A DNA stretch of 53,848 nucleotides from Clostridium gallinarum (GCF_014836325.1 NZ_JACSQZ010000018.1:1-53848); one strand, 5' to 3'; positions 32,391 through 42,592 are shown, numbered from the stretch's first letter. Program-made: numbers and translations. The notes: generated from the sequence alone by a model not told the origin.

Positions 32391-33224
32391 CTACCAATTT
32401 TTCTCTACATCCTTAGGAAGATCATCTTCCGTATAGATGTTAATATTCCATTCTTTATATTCATTTTCTCCAACTACATAATAGTAATAATGTTGACTGT
32501 CATCCTTAACCTCAACTGTTATATTACTCTTATATTGAGTTGTGCTATGCCCTCTATTTTTAATCCTTATTATAATATCGAAATCACTTTCATTATTATC
32601 TATTATTTGTATATTAGGAGCAATTTTTTCTGCTTTCTTTAAAAAGCTCTCTAAGTCTGTAGAAAATATATATTTTAAACAATCTACATCATCTTTAATA
32701 TCTACTCCTATCTTGCTATTATTATAATCTAAAGTTTCACTTAAGTTTTTAATTACATCAAGTATAGGCTCATAATATATGTATTCAAATTCTCTAGGCT
32801 TTCTTATTATAGATAGGTTTTGAAGTAATCCTTCATCTAGTCTTTTTGAAACAGTAAAACTCATTTCATCATCATAGAAATTACCTTCATGTGCACCAAC
32901 TACATAATTAAACTTTTTAACTTCTTCCCCCATCTTTATCTCAAATATATAATCTGGATCTAAATCAGATTTTTTATCACTTTCTTTTGCTTTAGATAAA
33001 AGATTATACATCTCCTCAATAGATTGATCATCTGTTACAAGAAATTTAAATGATTTATCCCTAATACTCTGAATACTTATTTGATCTACTTGATTTACAT
33101 TATTAAAATAATCATTTCCTCTTTTAAACTTACTTTTTATACTATCTATTACTCCGCAAGATGTTAAATTTAGTGATAGTATTACTAATAACATAGAAAC
33201 TAAAACTTTAATTGTCCTTTTCAA
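32391..33224 (-). CDS. Lipoprotein of unknown function
   Basis: 277-aa secreted lipoprotein. A signal sequence (about 1-23, ending LTSCG) gives a lipid-modified cysteine at residue 23. The mature part is acidic and lysine-rich with no recognised domain, although spacing of aromatic residues (YVVGAHEGNFYDDEM, HYYYYVVGENEYK) suggests a beta-rich fold. It precedes mrp by 11 bp and could be transcribed with it. Confidence 0.75.
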   Translation of the reverse strand: MKRTIKVLVSMLLVILSLNLTSCGVIDSIKSKFKRGNDYFNNVNQVDQISIQSIRDKSFKFLVTDDQSIEEMYNLLSKAKESDKKSDLDPDYIFEIKMGEEVKKFNYVVGAHEGNFYDDEMSFTVSKRLDEGLLQNLSIIRKPREFEYIYYEPILDVIKNLSETLDYNNSKIGVDIKDDVDCLKYIFSTDLESFLKKAEKIAPNIQIIDNNESDFDIIIRIKNRGHSTTQYKSNITVEVKDDSQHYYYYVVGENEYKEWNINIYTEDDLPKDVEKNW

Positions 33225-33272
33225 TAATATCCTTCCCCTCTATAAAGGTCTTCCTACAATCCTTAATAGCTA

Positions 33273-33300
33273 ATTAGGAGAAGTAATTACTTCTCCCAAT
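33273..33300. repeat. Palindrome between two hypothetical genes
   Basis: A perfect 20-bp palindrome (33277-33296, GGAGAAGTAATTACTTCTCC), extended by three more pairs after one mismatch. It lies in the 130-bp gap between the lipoprotein gene and the next gene upstream. It could be a terminator without T-run or an operator. Confidence 0.6.
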
Positions 33301-33354
33301 TATAAATAAATTATAATACTTTAGCCTTCTAATGGCAAATCTTATATTGTTCCA

Positions 33355-33873
33355 TCAGTTAAAACTCATTGCAATCTCATTAAAAACTATCTTTATACTT
33401 TCTTTTTCCCTAATATCTTTATAAGAAAATTGTAATATAAGAACTTTTCCCTCTGAGTAATCTCTAAGATAGTATTTATTTGTATAACTATCTTTCTTTA
33501 ATGTTATAACATACCATTTATAATCTTCATCAAATACTTTAATATTATTTTCTTCATTAGTGATATCATTGAAAGATTTTTTTAAGTTCTCTTCTATAAT
33601 AGTCACACTCCCATGTATCCTATCTTCTTTATTAAAACTAACAAAAATATCACTATCATCATTATTTACATCTTCTATAGTCCATCCTTCTGGTAATAAA
33701 AAACTATATTTTCCCTCTCTCAATATATGCATATTAAACCTTTCAGCATTATTATTTGATAACGCATATTGTTTAATATCCTTAACAAAAAACTGACTCA
33801 TCAGGATTATTGTAAACATAAGGACTACCAGTAGGGTGATGGTATATAACTTCTTATTCTTAAATATACTCAT
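33355..33873 (-). CDS. Single-pass membrane-anchored protein, unknown function
   Basis: 172 aa with one N-terminal transmembrane anchor (about 10-31) and an extracytoplasmic domain. The domain has EGKYSFLLPEGWTIEDV and ILQFSYKDI, a layout seen in PsbP/Mog1-like beta-sandwich domains, though similarity is too weak to name. It lies between the lipoprotein gene and the 427-aa gene on the same strand. Confidence 0.6.
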   Translation of the reverse strand: MSIFKNKKLYTITLLVVLMFTIILMSQFFVKDIKQYALSNNNAERFNMHILREGKYSFLLPEGWTIEDVNNDDSDIFVSFNKEDRIHGSVTIIEENLKKSFNDITNEENNIKVFDEDYKWYVITLKKDSYTNKYYLRDYSEGKVLILQFSYKDIREKESIKIVFNEIAMSFN

Positions 33874-33904
33874 TGGGATTTATAAGTACATTTATCCCTT
33901 GTCA

Positions 33905-35188
33905 TTATTCCATAGGTACAACAACAGTTGAATTTTTAAAATCATAGAACATCAACCAACATCCTACTCCATCCCTATCTTCCTCATTAACCCATGTTAC
34001 AAATCCTGTCTTTCCTTCATAAGGTTGTTCATCCTTATTCTTCATTCCTGGAATTCCATATACAATATATCTTAAATTTCCTTCTTTATCACATTTATAT
34101 CCTAGCATAAAGTGTTTATATTTTCTTATATATGGATAATAGTTAAGCATAGGATAAAATGCTACTGCATATCTATTGTAGTTAGACATGTTGCACATTT
34201 CATGTAAGTCATTTACAGGAACCTTGTACCACTTACAATATTTAATTTCTTCATACTTATCTCTACACTGTTCAAATCCACTTACTAAACCTTCAAAGTA
34301 TTCTCCAACACTTCCTTTTATTTTAAATTCATTAGTGTTTTCTAATTCTTCCTCATACTTATCAAATTTATTTTTTAAATAACCTCTATTTAAATCCTCA
34401 ATTCCATATAGATTATCTTTAATTTTTACATCAAATGGATTTTCATTACACTCTTTATCCTTAAAAGGATTATCTTCATCTATTATTTCTTCTTCCTCTT
34501 TAGAATCTCTTGTTTCATTTTCATCTATTACTAAATCTTCTTTATTATCTTTTATTTCCTCTACTTCTACGCTTTCCTCTTCTTCATTTAAATCAACATT
34601 TCTCTCTTCAATTACTTCTTCTACTATCGGTTCCGTTATTTCCTCTTCTAAATTTACAGATACTACTATATTATCTATTTCTTCTCCTCTATGTTTCTTC
34701 TTTTTCTCTTCCTTTTTAATATACTCCATTTTATCCTTAGACTTACCTGGAGCACATTTTTCAACCTTATAATTTTTCCAACTATCTCCTGGTTGTTCTC
34801 CATTAATAAATCCACACATAATTATTATAGGAACATTATTTTTCATTTTTCCTATTGCTGCTCCAGATATCTTATCATAAGATACTCCTAAGCCCCCTAC
34901 ATTATCTAAAGGATACTCTTTTGTTATTTCTGCTTTACCACTATCTGAAATATTTATTTTTCCTAGATTAATTATTTTTTTTGTATCCTTCTTATTACAA
35001 ATAGCAAAAATACAATATTCCTCATCATCCTTCCTTAGATTTTGAGCATAAAAAGATATTTTACATACATCCCCCTTAGCTTCTATCTTAGAATATCCAG
35101 ATAAGGTTTTGTCATTAGAATTTGTATAACCTCTTTCATCTTCTTGTAAAATAATAAAATTTCTATATAACTTGTTTACTTGTGACAA
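33905..35188 (-). CDS. Clostridial hypothetical protein with an acidic linker
   Basis: 427-aa protein. An N-terminal domain (about 1-150) precedes a very Glu/Asp-rich, probably disordered linker (about 158-245). A compact C-terminal domain (about 265-427) follows with a tyrosine/tryptophan-rich motif pattern (CKWYKVPVNDL, YNRYAVAFYPMLNYYPYIRK, GYKCDKEGNLRYIVYGIPG). No signal peptide or membrane segment is visible. I do not recognise it. It starts 121 bp downstream of ksgA and ends 32 bp before the start of the next leftward gene. Confidence 0.6.
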   Translation of the reverse strand: MSQVNKLYRNFIILQEDERGYTNSNDKTLSGYSKIEAKGDVCKISFYAQNLRKDDEEYCIFAICNKKDTKKIINLGKINISDSGKAEITKEYPLDNVGGLGVSYDKISGAAIGKMKNNVPIIIMCGFINGEQPGDSWKNYKVEKCAPGKSKDKMEYIKKEEKKKKHRGEEIDNIVVSVNLEEEITEPIVEEVIEERNVDLNEEEESVEVEEIKDNKEDLVIDENETRDSKEEEEIIDEDNPFKDKECNENPFDVKIKDNLYGIEDLNRGYLKNKFDKYEEELENTNEFKIKGSVGEYFEGLVSGFEQCRDKYEEIKYCKWYKVPVNDLHEMCNMSNYNRYAVAFYPMLNYYPYIRKYKHFMLGYKCDKEGNLRYIVYGIPGMKNKDEQPYEGKTGFVTWVNEEDRDGVGCWLMFYDFKNSTVVVPME

Positions 35189-35260
35189 ACCTCTAGAACC
35201 TCCATTTTACATTAATTCATTACATTATATGCTTTTCATATCTAAATATGTTAAAAATAA

Positions 35261-35304
35261 AACTCGTGAGATTATTGTATTTTATGCCAAAATTCTCACG
35301 AGTT
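35261..35304. terminator. Terminator after ksgA
   Basis: 11-bp arms AACTCGTGAGA and TCTCACGAGTT enclosing 22 nt, directly downstream of the ksgA stop. It insulates the ksgA group from the 427-aa gene. Confidence 0.75.
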
Positions 35305-35309
35305 ATTCT

Positions 35310-36161
35310 TTATTTCATTTTTAAATATTTATTTATTTTATCAGAAAGAGTAGCAAATTCTTCTATAGTTAAAGTTTCTCCTCTTCTTTTTGGATCTATA
35401 CTTGCTTCCTCAAAAGCTAATTCTAAATTTTCCTTAGCTAAGCCTATATTCTTTACACCATTCCATAAAGTTTTTCTTCTCATATTAAATGAGCTTCTTA
35501 TTATTTCAAAGAATAGTTTTTCATTTTCAACCTTAACCTTAGGTTCACTTAATCTATCTAATCTAATTACGATAGAATCAACCTTTGGTCTTGGAATAAA
35601 GCATTGTGGTGGAACTCTTCTTATTATTTTAGTATCACAATAATACTGAACTAATAAAGAAAGTGAACCATAATCTTTATTTCCTGGTTCTGCATTCATT
35701 CTTTCAGCAACTTCTTTTTGAATCATTATAGTTAAAGATTTAAAATTATAATTTTCCTTTAAAAGTTTAACTATAATTGGCGTAGTTACATAGTAAGGTA
35801 AATTAGCAACTAGCTTAACACTCTTTTCATCACCAATTACTTCATTAAAATCTACCTTTAATGCATCATTATGTATTAATTCAAATTTTGGATTATCTCC
35901 AATTTCCTGAGTTAAAATAGGAATTAAATCATTATCTAATTCTATAGCAACTACTTTCTTAGCCTTATTTAATAGTTGAGCTGTTAAAGTACCTACCCCA
36001 GGTCCTATTTCAATAATAAGATCATTTTCATCTACTTCAGCACCTGAAACTATATCTCTTGGCACTGAATCATCTACTAGGAAATTTTGTCCTAAACTTT
36101 TTGAAAACTTAAAATTATATTTTTTAACTAACTCAGCAGTTTTAACATCCTTAATTTCCAC
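35310..36161 (-). CDS. ksgA: 16S rRNA dimethyladenosine transferase KsgA (RsmA)
   Basis: SAM-dependent methyltransferase, 283 aa, that dimethylates two adjacent adenines in helix 45 of 16S rRNA during ribosome maturation. SAM-binding motifs include [24 protein letters not shown] and the catalytic [10 protein letters not shown]. The start is GTG 36161, 8 nt after GGAGG. Overlap of 11 bp with rnmV suggests coupling. The rnmV-ksgA pair is conserved in Firmicutes. Confidence 0.97.
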   Translation of the reverse strand: MEIKDVKTAELVKKYNFKFSKSLGQNFLVDDSVPRDIVSGAEVDENDLIIEIGPGVGTLTAQLLNKAKKVVAIELDNDLIPILTQEIGDNPKFELIHNDALKVDFNEVIGDEKSVKLVANLPYYVTTPIIVKLLKENYNFKSLTIMIQKEVAERMNAEPGNKDYGSLSLLVQYYCDTKIIRRVPPQCFIPRPKVDSIVIRLDRLSEPKVKVENEKLFFEIIRSSFNMRRKTLWNGVKNIGLAKENLELAFEEASIDPKRRGETLTIEEFATLSDKINKYLKMK

Positions 36162-36714
36162 TATCTATACCTCCTATATTCTTTTCTATTTTTTCTATTG
36201 CCTTGATAAATTCTTCTTTACTTATGGAATATTTATTTAGTCTAATTAACATTTGATTAGCATTTCCGTAGCCTATTCCTAATTCTTTACCTAACATTAT
36301 TCTTCTTTTTTTAGAACTTATATCTCCTGTAAGTTTAAAATAAAACATATCTTCAGATGTGAATATTTCTTCAATTACTTCTTCTGATACCTTAGCTCTA
36401 TTTAAAGCTTCTATAATAACTTCTGGAGTGGCATTTTCAACACCAATATCATCGCCTTTAATTCCATCTTCCTGAGCAATGTAAGCATGTTTTATGCCTT
36501 TTACTCTTTTTGAAATTATACTTCTTATTTTTTCTCCTGCAAAATCTGGATCTGTTAATACTATTACACCTTTTCTTTTTTGTGCTTCTTTTATTCTTTC
36601 TATAACTCTAGCATTTATTCCAAATCCACCTACTGCTATAACTTCAGCATCTACAGCTTGTTTAACAGCTGTAATATCATCTCTTCCTTCAACTACAATA
36701 ACTTCTTTTATCAA
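36151..36714 (-). CDS. rnmV: Ribonuclease M5
   Basis: TOPRIM nuclease of 187 aa that completes 5S rRNA maturation. The TOPRIM glutamate sits in [16 protein letters not shown] and the DxD motif in [35 protein letters not shown] is typical of the C-terminal part. The start is TTG 36714 with AAAGGAAG 8 nt upstream. It overlaps ksgA by 11 bp. Confidence 0.96.
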   Translation of the reverse strand: MIKEVIVVEGRDDITAVKQAVDAEVIAVGGFGINARVIERIKEAQKRKGVIVLTDPDFAGEKIRSIISKRVKGIKHAYIAQEDGIKGDDIGVENATPEVIIEALNRAKVSEEVIEEIFTSEDMFYFKLTGDISSKKRRIMLGKELGIGYGNANQMLIRLNKYSISKEEFIKAIEKIEKNIGGIDSGN

Positions 36715-36793
36715 AATATTAACTTCCTTTCTAAATGCGCCTAAGAATAATTTATCTCTATATATTTATTATGTCAATTATAACTAAAACAAA

Positions 36794-36816
36794 AGGATGC
36801 TCTTTTAGAGCATCCT
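36794..36816 (-). terminator. Terminator after the yabE-like gene
   Basis: 9-bp stem AGGATGCTC/GAGCATCCT with a 5-nt loop and, on the minus strand, TTTTGTTTT. It separates the yabE-like gene from rnmV. Confidence 0.85.
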
Positions 36817-36822
36817 CTTATT

Positions 36823-37875
36823 TTACCATTCGCCTGGGTAAGCTATAATATATACAGGAACATTATATTTTCTTCCCCAACTACTATATGCTTCTTCTTG
36901 AGAATTCATATATACATCAACGATATTTCCTTGTATAGCTCCACCAGTGTCTGCAGCTACTGCTTTTCCATATCCCTCAACATATACTAGTGATCCTAGA
37001 GGGATAACTCTTGGATCCACCGCTATAGTACTTATACCATTTGGATTTCTTACAGGTACAGTTCCTGTTGCTGTTACCCCGCCACCACTATAAGCAGTAG
37101 ATTCACAGTAAAGCACGCTCTTATAATTTAATAGTTGCCCATCTCTACTTGCAAAGACTCTTCTTGTTCCTTGCGCAACAATTTTATTTACTGGTTCAGC
37201 TACTACTTTTGAACTTTTTACAGCTTTAGAAACTTCTTTACCATTTTTATAAACTACTTCGTAAAGAACTTCTTTTTCTCCTGCTGTTCCTTCTTGTCTA
37301 ATTTCTTCTAGACCGCTATCAAGATCTGAATCCTCTTCTACGATAACATCATAATCAATAGCTTCTTTTGCTAATTCATTTTTAATTTCAACTTTAACTA
37401 AGTTGATTTGTAGATTAGATTCAATCTTAGTACTTAATGCTGGAGTTACTTCATCAACTCCATAATTGTATTCAATTCCTTGATTTTTAAGTTCTTCTTT
37501 TTCTACATTTAGCATTTCTTCTATAGTGTTTTCAGCAGTTTCTATATTTACTTTTTTATCTCCTATAGTTAACTCTACTGAAACAGCTCTTTTAATAGAT
37601 ATTGTATCACCTTCAGATACATTACTATTTAAAGCTGGTTGAACTTTATCCTTGAGATTAATTATAATCCCTTTAGTATCCAACACATCTTTAACAGTCC
37701 TCTTATATGTGACAAATGTCTCTTCTTTTCCGTCTATCTTCATAGTTATAGTTTTTCTCATATTTACCAACGTCACTGATAATAAAATAGCAATTGTTAT
37801 TACACCTATCAGTATTTTTGCCTTCGGACCGTTAGAAAAGTTATTTTTCAGGTATTTCTTAAAATTTTCTACCAT
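36823..37875 (-). CDS. YabE-like cell-wall protein (DUF348, G5, 3D domains)
   Basis: 350-aa exported protein. An N-terminal membrane anchor (about 19-38) is followed by ubiquitin-like DUF348 repeats (FVTYKRTVKDVLDTKGI type), then a G5 domain (about 155-235, with GEKEVLYEVVYKNGKEV). A C-terminal 3D domain has DPRVIPLGSLVYVEGYG and the conserved AADTGGAIQG aspartates. YabE and Sps/Rpf relatives remodel peptidoglycan; this order of domains fits a lytic transglycosylase-like role in wall turnover or germination. The genes rnmV and ksgA lie downstream as in Bacillus. Confidence 0.88.
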   Translation of the reverse strand: MVENFKKYLKNNFSNGPKAKILIGVITIAILLSVTLVNMRKTITMKIDGKEETFVTYKRTVKDVLDTKGIIINLKDKVQPALNSNVSEGDTISIKRAVSVELTIGDKKVNIETAENTIEEMLNVEKEELKNQGIEYNYGVDEVTPALSTKIESNLQINLVKVEIKNELAKEAIDYDVIVEEDSDLDSGLEEIRQEGTAGEKEVLYEVVYKNGKEVSKAVKSSKVVAEPVNKIVAQGTRRVFASRDGQLLNYKSVLYCESTAYSGGGVTATGTVPVRNPNGISTIAVDPRVIPLGSLVYVEGYGKAVAADTGGAIQGNIVDVYMNSQEEAYSSWGRKYNVPVYIIAYPGEW

Positions 37876-38115
37876 CTCTACTTCCTCCCCTGGGCAAGAG
37901 CGTCTTTTGCATTATAATTGAAATAAGCATTTTTGTCAAACTTGACCTCTTGCAATATAAAACTGTGTACAAAATGCAGCACTGTGCATACTTAAAATAT
38001 AAATTATAAATATAATAGCAATTTACAGTTCTTAATTGAAAGTAGATGTTATTTGTAACTTTATCATCGGTGAATAAATATGTTAAAATTTTCTAATATA
38101 CTGTTTAATTTTACT

Positions 38116-38901
38116 TTATATCTCTCTTTCTATCAACCTTTTAAAATTGTCATTTACAGCTATATTTACCTCTTTAGGCTCTAAATCTTTTATTTGAGCA
38201 ATTTGTTCTATTATATATGCTATATAATCAGACTTATTTCTTTTTCCTCTATTTGGCGTAGGTGCCATATAAGGAGCATCTGTTTCTACTAATATTTTAT
38301 CTAATGGTATTTTTTTAACTACTTCAACTACCTTTTTAGCATTTTTAAAAGTTACTACTCCTCCAATTCCTATATAATAACCAAGCTTTATACATTCTAA
38401 AGCAAATTCTACACTTCCTGAAAAACAATGAACAATTCCTTTAACATTAGGAAATTCTTTCATTATTTCTAAGGTATCTTGATGAGCATCTCTATCATGT
38501 ATTATAACTGGAAGATTTAACTTTTCTGCTAGTTTCATTTGTTTTCTAAAAACATCTTTTTGAACTTCCTTAGGAGGATTTTCTTCCCAATAGTAATCAA
38601 GTCCTATTTCACCTATAGCAAGTATCTTTTTATTTTCATTTATTAACTCTATAATTTCTTTCTCTACAGCATTATTAAATTCATCTGCATTTTCTGGATG
38701 TATACCTAGTGCTCCAAAAATAAAATCATTCTCTATAGTTAATTTATATGTTTTTTCTATACTTTCATAACTTGATGCGCAATTTAGTATTCCTACAACA
38801 CCATTTTCTTTAATTTGGCTTAAAACTGCCTCTCTATCTTCATCAAATGAGTTATCATCATAATGGGCGTGTGTATCAAATATTATATACTTATTTTCCA
38901 T
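38116..38901 (-). CDS. tatD: TatD-family metal-dependent hydrolase/DNase
   Basis: TIM-barrel hydrolase of 261 aa. The metal pair HAHYDD is at the N-terminus, with EIGLDYYW, VIIHDRDAHQDT, VHCFSG and LVETDAPYMAP further on. TatD-type proteins act on DNA ends or quality control of proteins; the exact substrate is unknown. The canonical Firmicute order metG-tatD-yabE-rnmV-ksgA is kept, but about 8.7 kb of other genes separates tatD from metG here. Confidence 0.95.
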   Translation of the reverse strand: MENKYIIFDTHAHYDDNSFDEDREAVLSQIKENGVVGILNCASSYESIEKTYKLTIENDFIFGALGIHPENADEFNNAVEKEIIELINENKKILAIGEIGLDYYWEENPPKEVQKDVFRKQMKLAEKLNLPVIIHDRDAHQDTLEIMKEFPNVKGIVHCFSGSVEFALECIKLGYYIGIGGVVTFKNAKKVVEVVKKIPLDKILVETDAPYMAPTPNRGKRNKSDYIAYIIEQIAQIKDLEPKEVNIAVNDNFKRLIEREI

Positions 38902-39006
38902 TTTTTATACCTCCAAACTAACTTTTTATTTATATTTATCATTATAGTACAAAAATATAGATACTAACCATATTTTTTACTTTTATATTAATATACTCTC
39001 TCCCCT

Positions 39007-39058
39007 AAATAATAAACTAGACTGTAGTCTTCATTGACAACAGCCTAGTTTATTATTT
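39007..39058. terminator. Strong inverted repeat between the nucleoside operon and tatD
   Basis: 14-bp arms (39007-39020 and 39045-39058) with an inner CTGT/ACAG pairing. The remaining 39059-39260 stretch is AT-rich. On the minus strand it shows short stop-interrupted coding-like pieces but no gene I can support. Confidence 0.75.
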
Positions 39059-39260
39059 ATTGATATTTTTCTAATCTTCTACGAAATATATATATCAGTT
39101 AAGTATTTTCTATAAGATTATCTACTATCAACTGAAGATATTGAAGTAATACATACTCCTATTCCTGATTTTCTATACTTTCAAATATATTATAAACTTT
39201 CTAAGAATAAAGAGATGTAAGATTACTAACAATTACGCTTATTGCATCCTTATATTGTTT

Positions 39261-40184
39261 TTAGTTATCTATATTTTTAATGAAATCAACAAACCAATTA
39301 TTAAAACTATCAATATCAAGATCTGTACATACAGTTGTATTTGTTTTTCCATCATGGTATGCATTTCGAATATCACCAACAGTCGCTCCCATAGCTGGTC
39401 CTTCTGTACATATCTCTATAAACATTTCTTTTGTTTCAAATAATTCAGGATGAACTAAATATAATATAGCACAAGCATCATGCATTCTTAATCCGTTTGT
39501 CATTGTTGCTGAGCGATAATGTTTAAAAATATCATGCAACATGGCTCCAGTACGACCAGAATCTTTTATGCTAACTACTGAATCAAATGACAATAATGCC
39601 TTTGTTGTAACATCTAAACCAACCATCACTATTGGAATTCCAGATTTAAACATTATTTCTGCTGCATGTGGATCTGCATAAACATTAAATTCTGCACTAC
39701 TTGTTGTATTACCAATAGAAAGTGATCCTCCCATAATTACTATTCTCTTAACTTTCTTTGCGACCTCAGGATATAGCTTTATTAGAAGAGCTATGTTTGT
39801 ATAAGCTCCTATTGCTACCAAAGTTATTGGATCTTTTTCTATTTCTATTGTATTTCTTAATGCTTCAACAGCATGTACATTTAATATATTCTTTTTGGGC
39901 TCTGGAAAATTATACCCATCCATTCCTGTTTCACCATGAGCATAGCTAGCATCTTCATACTCCCTAATAAGTGGTGAATCAGCACCACGTGCTATCGGAA
40001 CATCTTTTCCACAAAACTCAACAAGTTTTAAAGCATTATTTGTTGTATAATCAACATTTACATTACCCATAACCGTTGTAATTAATCTAACATCTAATTC
40101 TGGATGATTTAACGCAATAATAATAGCTGCTGCATCATCAATTCCAGGATCTGTATCAATAATTATTTTTTCTTTCCTCTTCAT
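39261..40184 (-). CDS. Ribonucleoside hydrolase (RihC/IunH type)
   Basis: Calcium-dependent nucleoside hydrolase of 307 aa that splits ribonucleosides to base and ribose. The DTDPGIDDAAAI motif (about residues 10-21) supplies the metal aspartates; EFNVYADPHAAEIMF and RMHDACAILYL carry the other metal and catalytic residues. The operon ends in this gene after rbsK and an MFS permease, which fits uptake of nucleosides, release of ribose, and ribokinase phosphorylation. Base specificity cannot be read. Confidence 0.92.
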   Translation of the reverse strand: MKRKEKIIIDTDPGIDDAAAIIIALNHPELDVRLITTVMGNVNVDYTTNNALKLVEFCGKDVPIARGADSPLIREYEDASYAHGETGMDGYNFPEPKKNILNVHAVEALRNTIEIEKDPITLVAIGAYTNIALLIKLYPEVAKKVKRIVIMGGSLSIGNTTSSAEFNVYADPHAAEIMFKSGIPIVMVGLDVTTKALLSFDSVVSIKDSGRTGAMLHDIFKHYRSATMTNGLRMHDACAILYLVHPELFETKEMFIEICTEGPAMGATVGDIRNAYHDGKTNTTVCTDLDIDSFNNWFVDFIKNIDN

Positions 40185-40250
40185 ACTTAATCAATCCTTT
40201 CTTATTTAAAATATTTTAATTATATTAAATGCTATTAATAAATTTATTTT

Positions 40251-41441
40251 TTACTCCATGCTACCTTTGTACTTCTTTTGCACATTTTTTAATACATAAT
40301 AAATAACTATAGCTATTACAAATAGTACACAACCATATATAGTAAATACTAATGTTGGATTATCTTGTCTAATTATTAAATTTACCAATTTTAATCCATA
40401 TGGTGCTAAAAATGCTCCTGTGTTACATCCAACTAACATAATTGAAGTAGTTAAAGTAACTTGATTCTCATTAGATATTGTAGAACAAATATTAAATATA
40501 AATGCAACTACTAGAGGATAGAAAAATCCTATTAATATCGATCCTATATATGTCATTATTAGACTATTTGAATAACCTACAATTATTTGCCCTAAACCTA
40601 TAACTATTATAGCTAAAGTTAATAAATTATTTTTAAGGATTTTATAAAACTTACCAAAACACATAGCAGCGAACATTCCAATAAATGTCAATAAACTTAA
40701 AATTTGTCCAGCATCTACGACAGTTCCATACCCTTTATTCACAATTAATGTAGATAATTTAACCTTAACGCCAACATATGTAAGAATTATAAAGAATAAA
40801 ACACTCGCAAACATTAAAACGTTTAAATTAAGTGTATTTTTTCTAACACCATTTTCATTTTTTATCTCGGCTTTTTGTTTTACTTCTTTTTCTTCTTTAC
40901 TTATATCTGGAATGAAAATCATAAAGAATATTAGTATAGGAATTGCAACTAAATATACAAGAAATGAATACCTCCATCCAAATGTTAATAGGTATCCAGC
41001 AACTAAAGTTAATGCTGATTGTCCAAGACTCTCAACAGCTCCTCTAAACCCTAGCAATGTAGCTTTTTCATCACCATTGAAAAACTTACTAATTAAACTA
41101 ACAGCAAGTGGATTTACTAAACCAAATCCTACACCCAAAAGCAATCTACATAACAGAATCACTGGAAAACTATTTAAAATAACCGGTAATGGTCCAAATA
41201 TAGAAATAAAAATAAGACCTATAATAACAGTTGTTTTGCTTCCTATATGCTTTGAAATTAAACTACTAATTAGAACCATAATCATAACAGAAAGAGCTGG
41301 TATAGTAGTTAACATTTGAATTGACATTTCTGATTGATTTGGAAAATCTCTCATCATAAGTGGAATACCCGGTGAAATCGCATAGGCTGTAGTTAGAACA
41401 AATGAAATTGATAATAATGATATTTTTTTTGTAAAATTCAA
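40251..41441 (-). CDS. MFS transporter, probable nucleoside permease
   Basis: 396-aa major facilitator with about 12 membrane segments. An MFS A-like motif (HIGSKTTVIIGLIFI) lies after helix 2 and CRLLLGVGFGLVNPLAVSLI marks helices 4-5. I chose TTG 41441, 9 nt after AAGGGA; an earlier in-frame TTG (41459) overlaps that site. The substrate is inferred as nucleoside from the hydrolase and ribokinase on both sides. Confidence 0.85.
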   Translation of the reverse strand: MNFTKKISLLSISFVLTTAYAISPGIPLMMRDFPNQSEMSIQMLTTIPALSVMIMVLISSLISKHIGSKTTVIIGLIFISIFGPLPVILNSFPVILLCRLLLGVGFGLVNPLAVSLISKFFNGDEKATLLGFRGAVESLGQSALTLVAGYLLTFGWRYSFLVYLVAIPILIFFMIFIPDISKEEKEVKQKAEIKNENGVRKNTLNLNVLMFASVLFFIILTYVGVKVKLSTLIVNKGYGTVVDAGQILSLLTFIGMFAAMCFGKFYKILKNNLLTLAIIVIGLGQIIVGYSNSLIMTYIGSILIGFFYPLVVAFIFNICSTISNENQVTLTTSIMLVGCNTGAFLAPYGLKLVNLIIRQDNPTLVFTIYGCVLFVIAIVIYYVLKNVQKKYKGSME

Positions 41442-41559
41442 GAAAATCAGTCCCTTCAACTTTTTATTTTGTAATTACCAATTGATATTTAACTTTTAAA
41501 TAATAATAAACTTTAAAATATTCTCTTTACTAATGAATATAAGATTTATCTCTTATTAA

Positions 41560-42480
41560 TCATTTTTTCTTGTTATAAATTTTATTAACTTCCTCAAGTT
41601 TTGGCATTCCTGTTTGGGCCCCAAACTTAGTTACTGATAACGATGCTGCTGTTCCAGCAAAAGCTACTGCTTCGCTAATTAATAAATTATGGCTTACTCC
41701 ATGAGCTAAAGATCCATTAAAGGTATCCCCTGCTCCTGTTGTATCCAATACGTCTACTTTTATAGTTTTTATAGTTTCAACTTCATCACCTTCTACATAT
41801 GAAGAACCATCTTTGCCTCTAGTAACTACTAATCTAGTTAATGGATTTTCTGCTTGCCAAGCTATCATAGATTCTTCAAGCTCATTTTCATCTTTAAAAT
41901 TCTTATTTGCTATTATTTCAAATTCTGTTTCATTAGGTGTAATAAAGTCTGCATTTTTTAATATTTCTTTGCTAAGCTTTCTTGCTGGTGCTGGATTCAA
42001 TATTGTCTTAACTCCATTTTCCTTAGCTATTTTTAATGCATATTCAACAGTTTCCATTGGAATTTCTAATTGAACAATTAATATATCTGCCGATTTTATC
42101 GTTTCTATGTTTTCATCTATTAAATCTGTATTACAAAAATCATTTGCTCCTGGAATTACTACTATAGAATTATCTTCCTTTGTTTTAAATATAGTTGCTA
42201 TTCCAGTAAAAGTAGCTTCATCACATTTTATTCCATCTATATTTACGCCTTCTTCTTTTAAGTGCTTTAAAATTTTATCTCCAAATGTATCATTACCAAC
42301 ACAACCAATCATACTAACATCATTTCCAAGCCTACAAGCTGAAACTGCTTGATTTGATCCTTTTCCTCCTATTAGATAACTCATTTCATCGCCCTTAATG
42401 GTTTCACCAATTTTAGGAATTCTATCAACTTCTATAACTAAATCCATATTAAGGCTACCAACTACTACTACTTTTTTCAT
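41560..42480 (-). CDS. rbsK: Ribokinase
   Basis: PfkB-family sugar kinase of 306 aa that phosphorylates ribose to ribose 5-phosphate. Signatures are GSLNMDLVIEVDRIP at the start, GGKGSNQAVSACRLG, and the C-terminal DTTGAGDTFNGSLAHGV with the catalytic Asp. ATG 42480 follows GGAGG; a longer frame upstream lacks a ribosome binding site. It is the first gene of the operon, behind an operator-like palindrome. Confidence 0.94.
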   Translation of the reverse strand: MKKVVVVGSLNMDLVIEVDRIPKIGETIKGDEMSYLIGGKGSNQAVSACRLGNDVSMIGCVGNDTFGDKILKHLKEEGVNIDGIKCDEATFTGIATIFKTKEDNSIVVIPGANDFCNTDLIDENIETIKSADILIVQLEIPMETVEYALKIAKENGVKTILNPAPARKLSKEILKNADFITPNETEFEIIANKNFKDENELEESMIAWQAENPLTRLVVTRGKDGSSYVEGDEVETIKTIKVDVLDTTGAGDTFNGSLAHGVSHNLLISEAVAFAGTAASLSVTKFGAQTGMPKLEEVNKIYNKKK

Positions 42481-42582
42481 AACTACCTCCACTTTAACCG
42501 CTTCCACTATTAATTAATCTTCTATAAAGCCTTTATTTGCAATACTTTAACTAATTTATAAATTATAAATTCTTAAAATATG

Positions 42583-42592
42583 TAACCGGTTA
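42583..42592. promoter_or_regulatory. LacI-type operator in the rbsK promoter
   Basis: Perfect 10-bp palindrome TAACCGGTTA with the central CG of LacI-family sites. It lies about 30 nt after a minus-strand TTGACA (42628-42623), so near the start of transcription. A related half-site (TTAACCGCTT) lies near 42495. The adjacent LacI-family gene is the likely regulator. Confidence 0.6.

Noticed and set aside
39059..39260. Possible gene remnant on the minus strand
   Set aside because: Coding-like pieces are broken by several stops within 60 codons, and no start codon with a ribosome binding site or family match was found.
42490..42510. cre-like TGGAAGCGGTTAAA before rbsK
   Set aside because: Two mismatches at fixed positions, and its core fits the LacI-type half-site better.
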